Of a stretch of 64,000 nt of DNA, positions 1 to 8,360 are shown piece by piece. The stretch covers positions 186,001-250,000 of the forward strand of contig NZ_JAAMPT010000209.1 in assembly GCF_012911605.1 (NCBI RefSeq), in the 5' to 3' direction. Numbering within the stretch: the first letter of the stretch is position 1; every line of letters begins with the position of its first letter. A model generated the notes under the pieces. The model searched no databases. It had not been told where the DNA came from and worked only from the letters and a program-made list of their open reading frames with translations. Both the position numbers and the translations under genes were made by a program. This stretch comes from Flavobacterium solisilvae (GTDB lineage Bacteria; Bacteroidota; Bacteroidia; Flavobacteriales; Flavobacteriaceae).

Positions 1-478
1 TTAGATATACTTTTTCGTCATCGGTAAATCCAAATTTTGTAAAACGAGCATTCGGAATTTTAACGGAATAGGTGAGATGCAACTTGATTTTTTCGCCAGG
101 AGAAAGTTTTTCTTTTAATTGAATTTGAATAACATCGGCTGTATTTTCATCACGTTTCCAAGACAGAAATGAATTTTCAATAGTGATAATAGTAATATTT
201 TCAGTTCTTCCGCGATCTTTTTCTTTTGCCAAATGAAAAGCACGCTCAAACTCGTCGGCAAATCGTTTTCCTATATCCGAATTTTTATCACCATAAGCAT
301 TCATCCAATCGTTTAGCACGATAGATTGTAGCGTATCGTTGGTTTGATTAAAAAAAGTAAGTTCTTGAACTACATTGATTTTCTTTTCTTTTTCGTCATA
401 TTCTGCCACAATTTTAGAATGATGTTGTGCTTGTAACATCATACTGAAAAAGAGAATTATGTAGCTAATTTTTTTCAA
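1..478 (-). CDS. N-terminal part of a secreted M1-like (gluzincin) metallopeptidase, cut by the window edge
   Basis: The first 159 codons are present; the rest lies beyond the left edge. The product starts with a short hydrophobic signal peptide ending near Gln-Ala-Gln, so it should be exported. A beta-rich segment follows (about residues 25-159) that resembles the N-terminal domain of flavobacterial M1 aminopeptidase-like proteins. The zinc-binding HExxH motif would lie outside the window, so activity cannot be checked. The best start is TTG at 478, because it precedes the signal peptide and overlaps the stop of the SGNH gene (TTGA overlap). The ATG codons at 443 and 440 would remove most of the signal peptide. 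It is probably co-transcribed with the SGNH and MBOAT genes. The family call is by overall resemblance only. Confidence 0.55.
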   Translation of the reverse strand, partial: MKKISYIILFFSMMLQAQHHSKIVAEYDEKEKKINVVQELTFFNQTNDTLQSIVLNDWMNAYGDKNSDIGKRFADEFERAFHLAKEKDRGRTENITIITIENSFLSWKRDENTADVIQIQLKEKLSPGEKIKLHLTYSVKIPNARFTKFGFTDDEKVYL

Positions 479-1365
479 GATTTAGTTTTTGGTTTAAAGA
501 ATTTGTCGAAAACAATTTTTGTAAAAGCTATTGCGCCTTTTTCATTCATGTGTCCGCAAGTAGAAAAATATTTGTCATCAATAACGGTATCTTCCATGCG
601 ATAAATTTCGGGATAAATTTTATGAATATGATTAAAATAATCACGGTTTATAGCTTCTGAACAAACGGGAGTTGTGATGGCTATTAAATTTATTTTATTA
701 TCGGAACAGATTTTTTTTATCTCTTCGTATGACTTGTTGCGTTTTGGTGAGCGTTTAGAAAAGTCTGCTGCTATAAGTGGTCTTTGGTCTTTTCTCAATG
801 GAGAAAAACCTTCTATTCCAAGCGCACTTGTTTTCTTCTTTATAGCAGAAAAAAGCACTTCTCTGAAGCCTATTTTTGTATCAAAATTAATGTATCTGTA
901 AAAAGGAATATGATATAATTCGTTATAATTTGTAATTGATTGGTAATGATTTTGGATCGTTTCATAATCTTTTATATAGGGCATATACATCGCTCTAGTA
1001 CCATTAGAAAAACCATCAGAGCTAATATTTAAATCTACTTCTATTATAATATTTTTTATAACATACTTTTTTTCTAGCATTAACTTTAACATCAAAGCAG
1101 ACTCTTCAAGTCTTGAACCGCTCATACCATAATTAAAGACAGTCATTCCTTGTTCTGAAAAAATCCTACTGTCAAAATGATTTTGAGCTCTTGATGAGCC
1201 AATGAAGATGACTTCATACTCTTTTGGATTGCTATTAAGAACAAACTCAATTTTGTTTCGATTATTGTTTTTTGAATATACATAGGTATAAACTAAATCT
1301 AACAGAATTGCTGAAAGTATAATTGTCAGTACAATTTGGCCAATAAATAGGATAAACTTTTTCAT
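475..1365 (-). CDS. SGNH-like membrane-anchored protein, partner of the MBOAT acyltransferase
   Basis: 296 aa with one N-terminal membrane segment (residues 4-24), so the domain is probably periplasmic. SGNH-like blocks are visible: Gly-Ser-Ser-Arg at 56-59 (nucleophile Ser58), Asn78 in NYG, and His272 in GHMN. The Asp usually three residues before that His is absent (Thr instead), so the triad is incomplete or rearranged. The gene starts 1 nt inside the stop of the MBOAT gene (TAATG), which implies translational coupling. MBOAT/SGNH pairs elsewhere move acyl groups across the membrane onto surface polymers, as in AlgI/AlgJ-type systems. That is the likely role here, but the acceptor polymer cannot be inferred. 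Confidence 0.7.
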   Translation of the reverse strand: MKKFILFIGQIVLTIILSAILLDLVYTYVYSKNNNRNKIEFVLNSNPKEYEVIFIGSSRAQNHFDSRIFSEQGMTVFNYGMSGSRLEESALMLKLMLEKKYVIKNIIIEVDLNISSDGFSNGTRAMYMPYIKDYETIQNHYQSITNYNELYHIPFYRYINFDTKIGFREVLFSAIKKKTSALGIEGFSPLRKDQRPLIAADFSKRSPKRNKSYEEIKKICSDNKINLIAITTPVCSEAINRDYFNHIHKIYPEIYRMEDTVIDDKYFSTCGHMNEKGAIAFTKIVFDKFFKPKTKS

Positions 1366-2798
1366 TAAAATTGAAAGTAAATAAAACTTTTGTAATCAGT
1401 AAAAACACCTAACGCTAATATAGTTAATATGCATATAGCTAGCTTTAAACTACTATATTTACCAGATATTGGTTCAATTTTTAATCTATTATTCCATTCA
1501 ACTAGTGTAAAGAGTACGATTAAAAATAAAATCTCATAATTATATCTTTCGATGTTAAAATACTGAGGAGAAAAGTTTTGATTGGTAAACATTCGTTGAA
1601 TATACGCAATAGCATCGTGGATAGTTTTTGAGCGGAAAAAAATCCAAGCTAACGAAGTTAAACAAAAGGTAGTAACGATACTGAATAAAATTCGAACAGA
1701 TGAAAAATTAAATCCTAAAGTAAAATTATCTAAGTTTTTTCGATTTTGATTTAATAATAAAAGAGGCAAAAAATAAATTGCATTAATCAAACCCCAAGCA
1801 ATAAACGTCCAGTTGGCACCATGCCAAAAACCGCTTACAAGAAAAATGATGAAAGTGTTTCTAATTTGAAATAGTTTAGAACCTTTACTTCCACCAAGCG
1901 GAATATATAAATAATCTCGAAACCATGACGAAAGCGAAATATGCCAACGTCGCCAAAATTCGGCAATATCTCGAGAAAAGTATGGATAATTAAAGTTTTT
2001 CAACAAATCAATTCCGAAGAGTTTGGATGTTCCCAATGCAATATCGGAATACCCCGAAAAGTCGCCATAAATTTGAAAAGCAAAATATATAGCACCTAAA
2101 ATTAAGGACAACGAATTCATAGAATTGTGATTGTCAAAAATTTCATTAGCATAAATGGCGCAACTATCAGCAATGACTACTTTTTTTACCAAACCCCAAA
2201 TTATTTGATAAACGCCTTCTTTGGCTTTTTCAAAATTAAATTCCCGTTTTATTTTCAACTGTGGTAAAAGGTGCGTTGCTCGTTCAATTGGTCCGGCAAC
2301 CAAAAGCGGAAAATAGCTTACAAACAAGGAATAATCAACAAAATTTCTTTCTGATTTTATTCTACCGTAATAAATATCAATAATATAAGAAAGTCCATGA
2401 AAGGTGTAAAACGAAATCCCGACAGGAAGAATTAAATTGAGTAAAACTGGATTGGTATGAAACCCAAAACCATTCAATAATTCGGCAAATGATTCAGCGA
2501 AAAAATTATAATATTTAAAAACACCTAAAAACCCTAAATTGATAGAAATACAAAGCCAAAGCCAAAATTTCTTACTGGATTTCGTTTGACTTCCTTCTAT
2601 TTTAATCGCCGAAAAATAATCGAGTAAAGTTGAAAAAACTAAAAGAAATAAAAAACGCCAATCCCAACAAGAGTAAAAATAATAACTCGCCAGAATAAGA
2701 ATAAAGTTTTGATATTTTCGAGATTTATAGGCAAAAAACCAATAGAAAATGAATACTATCGGAAGAAAAATGGCAAATTGTAGCGAGTTGAAAAACAT
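1365..2798 (-). CDS. MBOAT family O-acyltransferase (AlgI/DltB-like)
   Basis: 477 aa multi-spanning membrane protein of the usual length for AlgI-type acyltransferases. The hallmark block FWRRWHISLSSWFRDYLYIP is at 281-300, with conserved His286. The catalytic His is His326 in GFWHGANW. The family transfers acyl groups, typically acetyl, from a cytoplasmic donor to an extracytoplasmic glycan or lipid-linked acceptor. It is first in a tight cluster with the SGNH gene (1-nt overlap) and then the peptidase. A palindromic repeat lies upstream at 2820-2908. The family call is firm; the substrate is unknown. Confidence 0.9.
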   Translation of the reverse strand: MFFNSLQFAIFLPIVFIFYWFFAYKSRKYQNFILILASYYFYSCWDWRFLFLLVFSTLLDYFSAIKIEGSQTKSSKKFWLWLCISINLGFLGVFKYYNFFAESFAELLNGFGFHTNPVLLNLILPVGISFYTFHGLSYIIDIYYGRIKSERNFVDYSLFVSYFPLLVAGPIERATHLLPQLKIKREFNFEKAKEGVYQIIWGLVKKVVIADSCAIYANEIFDNHNSMNSLSLILGAIYFAFQIYGDFSGYSDIALGTSKLFGIDLLKNFNYPYFSRDIAEFWRRWHISLSSWFRDYLYIPLGGSKGSKLFQIRNTFIIFLVSGFWHGANWTFIAWGLINAIYFLPLLLLNQNRKNLDNFTLGFNFSSVRILFSIVTTFCLTSLAWIFFRSKTIHDAIAYIQRMFTNQNFSPQYFNIERYNYEILFLIVLFTLVEWNNRLKIEPISGKYSSLKLAICILTILALGVFTDYKSFIYFQF

Positions 2799-2819
2799 CC
2801 TTTAAAATATTGAAAAAAA

Positions 2820-2908
2820 TTAACCACGAAGTACACAAAGATTTTTACAATGTTCACAAAGTTTTTTCTTTGTGTACTTAGTGCTTTTTTCTAGTTCTTC
2901 GTGGTTAA
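2820..2908. repeat. Interspersed palindromic repeat (AACCACGAAG type)
   Basis: An 11-bp outer arm TTAACCACGAA at 2820-2830 pairs with TTCGTGGTTAA at 2898-2908. Directly inside, GTACACAAAG at 2831-2840 pairs with CTTTGTGTAC at 2868-2877. The rest is AT-rich loop and a 20-nt bulge on the right side. It fills the gap between the LOG-family gene and the MBOAT gene, both on the minus strand. It resembles short palindromic elements I know to be scattered between genes in Bacteroidota, but copy number cannot be counted here. Confidence 0.7.
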
Positions 2909-2916
2909 ACACTTTA

Positions 2917-3642
2917 TTAGAAATTCGGACTTAAATTATATTTTTTATAGAAACGATCTAACTCTTCAACCACTTCGTCCTCAGTATCTACAATCTTAAT
3001 CAAGTTCATGTCTTCCGGACTTGCATTTTTTTCTTTTTCGATTAAAGTTGTTTTAATCCAATCAATCAATCCCGACCAAAATTCTCTTCCTACCAAGATG
3101 ATTGGGAATTTACCAATTTTTTTCGTTTGGATTAAAGTAACCGCTTCAAACAACTCGTCCAAAGTTCCAAAACCTCCAGGCATAACCACAAAACCTTGTG
3201 AATACTTGACAAACATAACTTTGCGAACAAAGAAATAGTCAAAATTTAAGTTTTTATCTTTGTCGATATAAGGGTTAAAATGTTGCTCAAACGGCAATTC
3301 GATGTTCAATCCAACCGAAGTTCCGCCGCCATGATGCGCACCTTTATTTCCGGCTTCCATAATTCCTGGTCCGCCACCAGTAATCACGCCATAACCAGCT
3401 TTACTGATTTTATAAGCAATTCTTTCGGCTAATAAATAATATTTGTTGTCCGGTTTTGTTCGTGCCGATCCAAAAATAGAAACACAAGGACCAATTCTCG
3501 CCATAGTTTCGTAGCCGTTCACAAACTCCGACATCACTTTGAAAATCGCCCAACTATCATTAGTTCGGATTTCATTCCACGTTTTTTGTTTTAATTTGTC
3601 TTGAATTCTCTCGTCTTCGTTTTCGTATTGTTCAAACGCCAT
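2917..3642 (-). CDS. LOG-family Rossmann-fold protein (TIGR00730 type)
   Basis: 241 aa soluble protein. The nucleotide-binding GGGPG motif is at 89-93, followed by IMEAGNKGAHHGG. The LOG signature PGGFGTLDE is at 155-163. Proteins with these motifs are usually cytokinin riboside 5'-monophosphate phosphoribohydrolases or related nucleotide 5'-monophosphate nucleosidases that release the base. The bacterial substrate is often unknown. The N-terminal ~45 residues are an extension seen in bacterial long-form LOG proteins. The gene lies 106 nt downstream of uvrA with a structured repeat between them, so it may be read from the same transcript. Confidence 0.85.
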   Translation of the reverse strand: MAFEQYENEDERIQDKLKQKTWNEIRTNDSWAIFKVMSEFVNGYETMARIGPCVSIFGSARTKPDNKYYLLAERIAYKISKAGYGVITGGGPGIMEAGNKGAHHGGGTSVGLNIELPFEQHFNPYIDKDKNLNFDYFFVRKVMFVKYSQGFVVMPGGFGTLDELFEAVTLIQTKKIGKFPIILVGREFWSGLIDWIKTTLIEKEKNASPEDMNLIKIVDTEDEVVEELDRFYKKYNLSPNF

Positions 3643-3666
3643 AATAATAAATTTTAATTTTTTTTT

Positions 3667-3748
3667 GGAGCTATTTCCAGCTTTCGCCTTTATCTCGCTT
3701 CGTAAACTACGCGAGGATATCGGCTCTATCTGGGCTAAAAACAGCCTG
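3667..3748 (-). repeat. Structured intergenic repeat directly downstream of uvrA
   Basis: This GC-richer island starts at the uvrA stop codon and ends before the LOG-family gene. Three nested arms can be paired: CCAG 3677-3680 with CTGG 3730-3733, GCC 3686-3688 with GGC 3722-3724, and a terminal stem CTCGC 3694-3698 with GCGAG 3711-3715 around a 12-nt loop. On the minus strand it reads TAGCCCAGATAGAG at the left flank and GCTGGAAATAGCTCC at the right flank. From memory, elements with these flanks and a variable central hairpin recur between genes in many Bacteroidota genomes. It has no reading frame. It would be part of the uvrA transcript, possibly as a 3' structure or mobile palindrome. Confidence 0.55.
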
Positions 3749-6580
3749 CTAATTTAGCTCTTTTTTTAAGAATTGAGCCGTATAGCTTTTTTTGTTCTTA
3801 CTAATTTCTTCCGGAGTTCCTTTGGCAACAACTTCTCCGCCGGATTTTCCGCCTTCCGGACCAATATCTACGATATAATCTGCCAATTTGATTACGTCCA
3901 TATTATGTTCAATAATTAAAACCGTATTTCCTTTTTCAACCAATTTATTGATTACATCCATCAAAACCCGAATATCTTCAAAATGCAAACCAGTTGTTGG
4001 TTCATCCATAATATAAAATGTATTTCCGGTATCTTTTTTAGACAATTCGGTTGCCAATTTGATACGTTGCGCTTCACCGCCAGAAAGTGTTGTACTCTGT
4101 TGTCCAAGCGTGATATAACCCAAACCAACATCCTGAATAGTTTTTATTTTTCTATAAATCTTGGGTATGTTTTCAAAAAATGGAACGGCTTCATCCACTG
4201 TCATATTCAACACATCCGAAATGGATTTTCCTTTGTATCTGATTTCCAAAGTTTCCCGATTAAAACGTTTTCCTTGACACGTTTCGCATTCTACATAAAC
4301 ATCAGGTAAAAAACTCATTTCAATCGTTCTAACTCCTGAACCTTCGCAGGTTTCGCATCGTCCGCCAGAAACATTAAAACTAAATCGACCAGCTTTATAA
4401 CCGCGTATCATCGCTTCGGGAACTTGAGTAAACAACGTTCTAATTTCGCTAAAAACATCAGTATAAGTTGCTGGATTACTTCTTGGCGTTCTACCAATCG
4501 GACTTTGGTCAATATCAATTACTTTATCAATGTGTTCCAAACCTTCAATTTTCTTGAAAGGCATTGGTTTTTTTACCGCATTAAAGAAATGTTCATTCAA
4601 AATAGGATAGAGCGTTTCGTTAATTAACGTCGATTTTCCACTTCCCGAAACTCCAGTAACGCAAATCAATTTTCCTAAAGGAAATTCCACCGAAACATTT
4701 TTTAAGTTATTTCCAGTTGCACCAGTTAATTTCAGCGTTTTTCCGTTGCCTTCACGACGTTTTTTTGGAACTTCAATCTGCATTTTTCCATTCATGAACT
4801 GTGCCGTAATGGTATTTTCCTTTAATAGTTCTTTTGGCGTTCCTTTACTGATGATTTCTCCACCAAATTTTCCCGCTTTTGGTCCAATATCAATAACATA
4901 ATCGGCACGTTCAATCATATCTTTATCGTGTTCTACTACCAAAACCGAGTTACCAATATCACGAAGATTTTCCAACGAATTAATCAATCTTTCGTTGTCT
5001 CTTTGATGTAAACCAATACTTGGTTCGTCAAGAATATAAAGTACGCCAACCAGTTGCGAGCCAATTTGTGTCGCCAATCGAATACGTTGTGCTTCACCAC
5101 CAGAAAGCGATTTTGAACTTCGATGTAAGGACAAATAATTTAAACCAACATCCATTAAAAACTGCAATCGTGCTTTAATTTCTTTTAAAATTTCGGAAGC
5201 AATAGTAACTTGTTTTTCAGATAATTTTCCGTCTAAATTTTGGAACCAATCAATCAATTCTGAAATATCCATTGTAGATAAATCGGCTATGTTTTTTTCA
5301 TTAATTTTGAAATATAAAGCTTCTTTTTTCAATCGGGAACCGTGACAATCTGGACAGGCAATTTCGTCCATGAATTCTTTTGCCCAACGTTTTAAAGAGG
5401 TTGAATTGCTTTCGTCATATTGGTTTTTGATGAAGTTGGCAATACCTTCAAATTCAATTTTATAATCCTTCGTTACGCCAGCAGCTTTTGATTTTACAGA
5501 GAATTTTTCATTTCCACCGTTCATAATCATTTCCATCGCTTCAGCAGGAATGGTTTCGATAGCATCATTCAGAGTAAAACCAAATTTTTCGCCAATGATT
5601 TCCAATTGCTTAAAAATCCAAGATGATTTGTATTCGCCAAGTGGTGCGAAACCACCTGCTTTTATGGATAATTTTGGATTTGGGATAATCTTTTTTTCGT
5701 TGATTTGGTTGATAGTTCCCAAACCATTACAGCTATCGCATGCACCTTTGGGTGAATTGAACGAAAAATTATTCGGTTCCGGATTCGGATAGGAAATTCC
5801 GGTAGTCGGACACATTAATGTTCGACTGAAATAGCGAACTTCATTGCTACCATGTTCGATAACCATCATGATATTTTCGCCGTGATACATTGCCGTTTTG
5901 ATGCTTTCGGCTAAACGTTTATCCGTATCTTCATTAGTGTTGATTTCCATTCGATCAACCACAATTTCAATATCATGGGTTTTGTATCGGTCGAGTTTCA
6001 TTCCGGAAACTAAATCCTGAATTTCTCCATTTACGCGAACTTTTACAAAACCTTGTTTGGTAATTTGCTGAAAAAGTTCTGCATAATGACCTTTTCTGGC
6101 ACGAATAACTGGAGCTAAAATATTAATTCGTTTTCCGTTGAAAGTTTCTTTAATCAAACCTTGTATTTGTTCATCCGAATAAGAAACCATTTTTTCACCC
6201 GTGTTGTAACTATACGCATCGGCAGCACGAGCAAAAAGTAATCGTAAGAAATCATAAATTTCAGTAATGGTTCCAACAGTCGAGCGAGGTGATTTGCTCG
6301 TTGTTTTTTGTTCGATAGCAATTACCGGCGAAAGTCCATCGATTTTATCCACATCTGGTCGTTCCAATCCACCAAGAAACTGACGAGCATAAGCCGAAAA
6401 AGTTTCAATATATCTTCGTTGACCTTCGGCATAAATAGTGTCAAAAGCCAATGAAGACTTTCCTGAACCCGATAAACCAGTAATTACAACCAGTTTTTCA
6501 CGAGGAATTACAACATCTATATTCTTTAAATTATGAGCTCTTGCTCCAATAACTTCGATAAATTCGTCTTGATTTTGCAT
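3749..6580 (-). CDS. uvrA: Excinuclease ABC subunit A
   Basis: 943 aa, full length for UvrA, the damage-recognition ATPase of nucleotide excision repair that loads UvrB onto lesions. Walker A of the first ATPase is GLSGSGKS at 35-42; the second domain has GVSGSGKST near residue 645. Two ABC signatures (LSGGEAQRI) are each followed by a DEP Walker B. CxxC pairs of the zinc modules are visible (CPTTG/CDSCNG, CPDCHG, CETCEG/CETCQG). The start at 6580 gives the family N-terminus. A TACTTTTG promoter box lies about 20 nt upstream. The structured repeat follows the stop directly. Bacteroidota often carry more than one UvrA; this one has the standard domain order. Confidence 0.97.
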   Translation of the reverse strand: MQNQDEFIEVIGARAHNLKNIDVVIPREKLVVITGLSGSGKSSLAFDTIYAEGQRRYIETFSAYARQFLGGLERPDVDKIDGLSPVIAIEQKTTSKSPRSTVGTITEIYDFLRLLFARAADAYSYNTGEKMVSYSDEQIQGLIKETFNGKRINILAPVIRARKGHYAELFQQITKQGFVKVRVNGEIQDLVSGMKLDRYKTHDIEIVVDRMEINTNEDTDKRLAESIKTAMYHGENIMMVIEHGSNEVRYFSRTLMCPTTGISYPNPEPNNFSFNSPKGACDSCNGLGTINQINEKKIIPNPKLSIKAGGFAPLGEYKSSWIFKQLEIIGEKFGFTLNDAIETIPAEAMEMIMNGGNEKFSVKSKAAGVTKDYKIEFEGIANFIKNQYDESNSTSLKRWAKEFMDEIACPDCHGSRLKKEALYFKINEKNIADLSTMDISELIDWFQNLDGKLSEKQVTIASEILKEIKARLQFLMDVGLNYLSLHRSSKSLSGGEAQRIRLATQIGSQLVGVLYILDEPSIGLHQRDNERLINSLENLRDIGNSVLVVEHDKDMIERADYVIDIGPKAGKFGGEIISKGTPKELLKENTITAQFMNGKMQIEVPKKRREGNGKTLKLTGATGNNLKNVSVEFPLGKLICVTGVSGSGKSTLINETLYPILNEHFFNAVKKPMPFKKIEGLEHIDKVIDIDQSPIGRTPRSNPATYTDVFSEIRTLFTQVPEAMIRGYKAGRFSFNVSGGRCETCEGSGVRTIEMSFLPDVYVECETCQGKRFNRETLEIRYKGKSISDVLNMTVDEAVPFFENIPKIYRKIKTIQDVGLGYITLGQQSTTLSGGEAQRIKLATELSKKDTGNTFYIMDEPTTGLHFEDIRVLMDVINKLVEKGNTVLIIEHNMDVIKLADYIVDIGPEGGKSGGEVVAKGTPEEISKNKKSYTAQFLKKELN

Positions 6581-6597
6581 AAAAAATACCTGAATGG

Positions 6598-6605
6598 CAA
6601 AAGTA
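6598..6605 (-). promoter_or_regulatory. Bacteroidota -7 promoter box for uvrA
   Basis: On the minus strand this reads TACTTTTG, matching TAnnTTTG, and lies 18-25 nt upstream of the uvrA ATG. No SOS-type operator was recognised around it. Confidence 0.55.
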
Positions 6606-6660
6606 CGTTTTTCAGGTCAAAATTCATTAGAACGTTTGACAAGAATTTGTTAAAGAATTT

Positions 6661-6668
6661 TATATTTG
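6661..6668 (+). promoter_or_regulatory. -7 promoter box (TATATTTG) for the gene at 6692
   Basis: TATATTTG matches the Bacteroidota TAnnTTTG consensus. A TTTG that could serve as the -33 element is at 6635-6638. The ATG follows at 6692, giving a leader of about 20 nt. Confidence 0.6.
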
Positions 6669-6691
6669 GGAAAATTTTAAAATAGTAAATA

Positions 6692-7213
6692 ATGAAAATA
6701 CTTGGTATAGGTTCGCGATTAAAACACTCAGAGTATGGAGTTGGAGTTGTAACCAACGTTACAGCAAAGCACTATTGGGTAACTTTTATCGAAAACGGAT
6801 TGGAAACTATTGATATTGACAGCGAATTTGAAGTGATTGAAGCTGTTGAAGGTGAAGTGGATACGGTTAGTTTTTATGAAGTGGAAAAAATATTGAAAAA
6901 TTTGTTGCAAAAATGGAGCGATGTTTCTCAAATTGTTCCAATTGCAGATAAATGGAAAGGCGGAAAATTAGTCCTTGAACCAGGAACACCAACTCAAAAC
7001 AAAGAAGTTCCTATCGATATTTTTTTCAATAAAATAATTATGGTAAGAGATCGACTTCGAGTTATGGAACAAAAAATAAATTCAAGTAATTTAGATAATT
7101 CTGAAAAAGTTGAATTGCAACAATACATTACACGATGTTACGGAAGTTTGACGACTTTTAATGTTTTGTTTAAAAGTACAAGCGATTATTTTGTTGGTGA
7201 AAAGACGAAATAA
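6692..7213 (+). CDS. Conserved flavobacterial protein of unknown function with an N-terminal SH3/Tudor-like segment
   Basis: 173 aa, no signal peptide or membrane segment, so probably cytoplasmic. Residues 5-45 (GSRLKHSEYGVGVVTNV and a following beta-strand pattern) resemble the small beta-barrel 'H..yG.G.V' segment at the C-terminus of UvrD/PcrA-type helicases. That is only a resemblance. Residues 60-170 look alpha-helical. It is monocistronic with its own promoter box, transcribed divergently from uvrA and convergently with the Fic gene. I do not know an assigned function. The uvrA neighbourhood and the helicase-like barrel hint at nucleic acid metabolism, but that is inference. Confidence 0.75.
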   Translation: MKILGIGSRLKHSEYGVGVVTNVTAKHYWVTFIENGLETIDIDSEFEVIEAVEGEVDTVSFYEVEKILKNLLQKWSDVSQIVPIADKWKGGKLVLEPGTPTQNKEVPIDIFFNKIIMVRDRLRVMEQKINSSNLDNSEKVELQQYITRCYGSLTTFNVLFKSTSDYFVGEKTK

Positions 7214-7220
7214 AAACAAA

Positions 7221-7253
7221 AACTCCGACAGAGTTCAAAACTCTGTTGGAGTT
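7221..7253. terminator. Hairpin terminator between the convergent 6692 gene and fic
   Basis: Arms of 14 bp (7221-7234 and 7240-7253) pair with one G-T wobble around a 5-nt loop. On the minus strand the stem is followed by TTTTTGTTTTT, so it suits termination of fic, whose stop codon lies in the outer arm. On the plus strand the U-run is weak. Confidence 0.7.
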
Positions 7254-8214
7254 AATAAATATTTCTTTTCCTTTGACGATTATCGATATAATCCTGAATG
7301 GCTTTCTTTGTAGTGTACCAATTTCTACCTTCTTTATGAGCATCAATTTTACCTTGACGTGCTAAAAGCGAAATGTATTCTTGACCATAAAATGATCCAG
7401 GTTCGTTAACGATACTTGATATTTCTTGAAAATCATAATCATTATCAGGAAGCGAACTCAAATAAATATTTAAAGTTCTTTCCAATGCCTGACACATTAA
7501 AAGCATTAGTTTTTGGTAATTACCATTATTAGCAAGATTTAACGCTTCATAATATTTTTTTCTATCGGTATTTAAAATAATTGCTGGCGGAAAACCTTTT
7601 CGCATCAATAATAAATTCATGACTAATCGAACCGTTCTTCCATTTCCATCAAAAAAAGGATGTATCCAAACGAGTTTATGATGAAAGATTGTAGCCAATT
7701 CTATATCGTTTAAATCTAATGGATTGGTATTGACATAATCAATCAATTCATCTAATAAATCTGAAACTTTATTGGCATTGGGAGGAATAAAATTAGCTCC
7801 GGTAATTCTAACACCACCGTTTCTAATTCTTCCAGCAAAATCTTCTTCGATTAAATTTAAAATTAAACCATGAATGGATAAAATATCAATGCATCTTAAT
7901 TCATAATCGTCTTTAACAATTGAAAAAAGGTAATTAATAGCTTTTTCGTGATTTTTTGCTTCAAAATGTTCTCGAAGCGATTTTCCTTTTACGGTAATTC
8001 CTTCTTGAAGAACCATTTGGGTTTCACGAAGTGTTAATGTATTTCCTTCAATACTATTGGAATTATAAGTCCATTCTATAGAAAGTTGTTCTTTTATTTT
8101 GGATAAAGCAATAGAAGGTAATGGTCTGCTTTGTTTTAAAACAGCCATTTTATCATACAATCTTTCGAATGTTGATTGAAATTCTTCTCTATATGTTGTA
8201 TCTATTTTCCACAT
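7252..8214 (-). CDS. Fic-domain protein, class II (N-terminal inhibitory helix) with a C-terminal winged-helix-like region
   Basis: 320 aa. The catalytic Fic motif HPFFDGNGRTVR is at 185-196, complete with His185 and both Arg. This predicts nucleotidyl transfer (usually AMPylation) from ATP to protein hydroxyls. The inhibitory (S/T)xxxE(G/N) motif is at 52-57 (Ser52, Glu56, Gly57), which defines class II autoinhibited Fic proteins. The C-terminal ~70 residues (about 250-310) look like a winged helix or MerR/excisionase-like DNA-binding segment. The gene stands alone. A perfect 12-bp inverted repeat sits just upstream of its -7 box, which fits self-repression. The target is unknown. No antitoxin gene is adjacent, as expected for class II. 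Confidence 0.9.
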   Translation of the reverse strand: MWKIDTTYREEFQSTFERLYDKMAVLKQSRPLPSIALSKIKEQLSIEWTYNSNSIEGNTLTLRETQMVLQEGITVKGKSLREHFEAKNHEKAINYLFSIVKDDYELRCIDILSIHGLILNLIEEDFAGRIRNGGVRITGANFIPPNANKVSDLLDELIDYVNTNPLDLNDIELATIFHHKLVWIHPFFDGNGRTVRLVMNLLLMRKGFPPAIILNTDRKKYYEALNLANNGNYQKLMLLMCQALERTLNIYLSSLPDNDYDFQEISSIVNEPGSFYGQEYISLLARQGKIDAHKEGRNWYTTKKAIQDYIDNRQRKRNIY

Positions 8215-8221
8215 TTCACCA

Positions 8222-8229
8222 CAAAGATA
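8222..8229 (-). promoter_or_regulatory. -7 promoter box for fic, with a very short leader
   Basis: On the minus strand this reads TATCTTTG (TAnnTTTG). The fic ATG starts only 8 nt further on, so the mRNA would be nearly leaderless. The inverted repeat at 8234-8275 covers the expected -33 position. Confidence 0.6.
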
Positions 8230-8233
8230 CTTC

Positions 8234-8275
8234 TTAATATCGGATATTGAAAATTTTTAACTAATCCGATATTAA
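8234..8275. promoter_or_regulatory. Operator-like inverted repeat upstream of fic
   Basis: TTAATATCGGAT at 8234-8245 and ATCCGATATTAA at 8264-8275 are perfect 12-bp inverted arms with an 18-bp spacer. The centres of the arms are 30 bp apart, close to three helical turns, so a dimer could bind both on one face. The element sits 5 nt upstream of the -7 box and over the -33 region. The C-terminal winged-helix-like region of the Fic protein is a candidate binder. Confidence 0.65.
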
Positions 8276-8360
8276 TTTTTTTTTCAAAAAGAGATAATTA
8301 AGGATTTATTCCTTTTAGTTTGATATTAAAATTACTATTGAATTTGTTATTGCAATTGAC

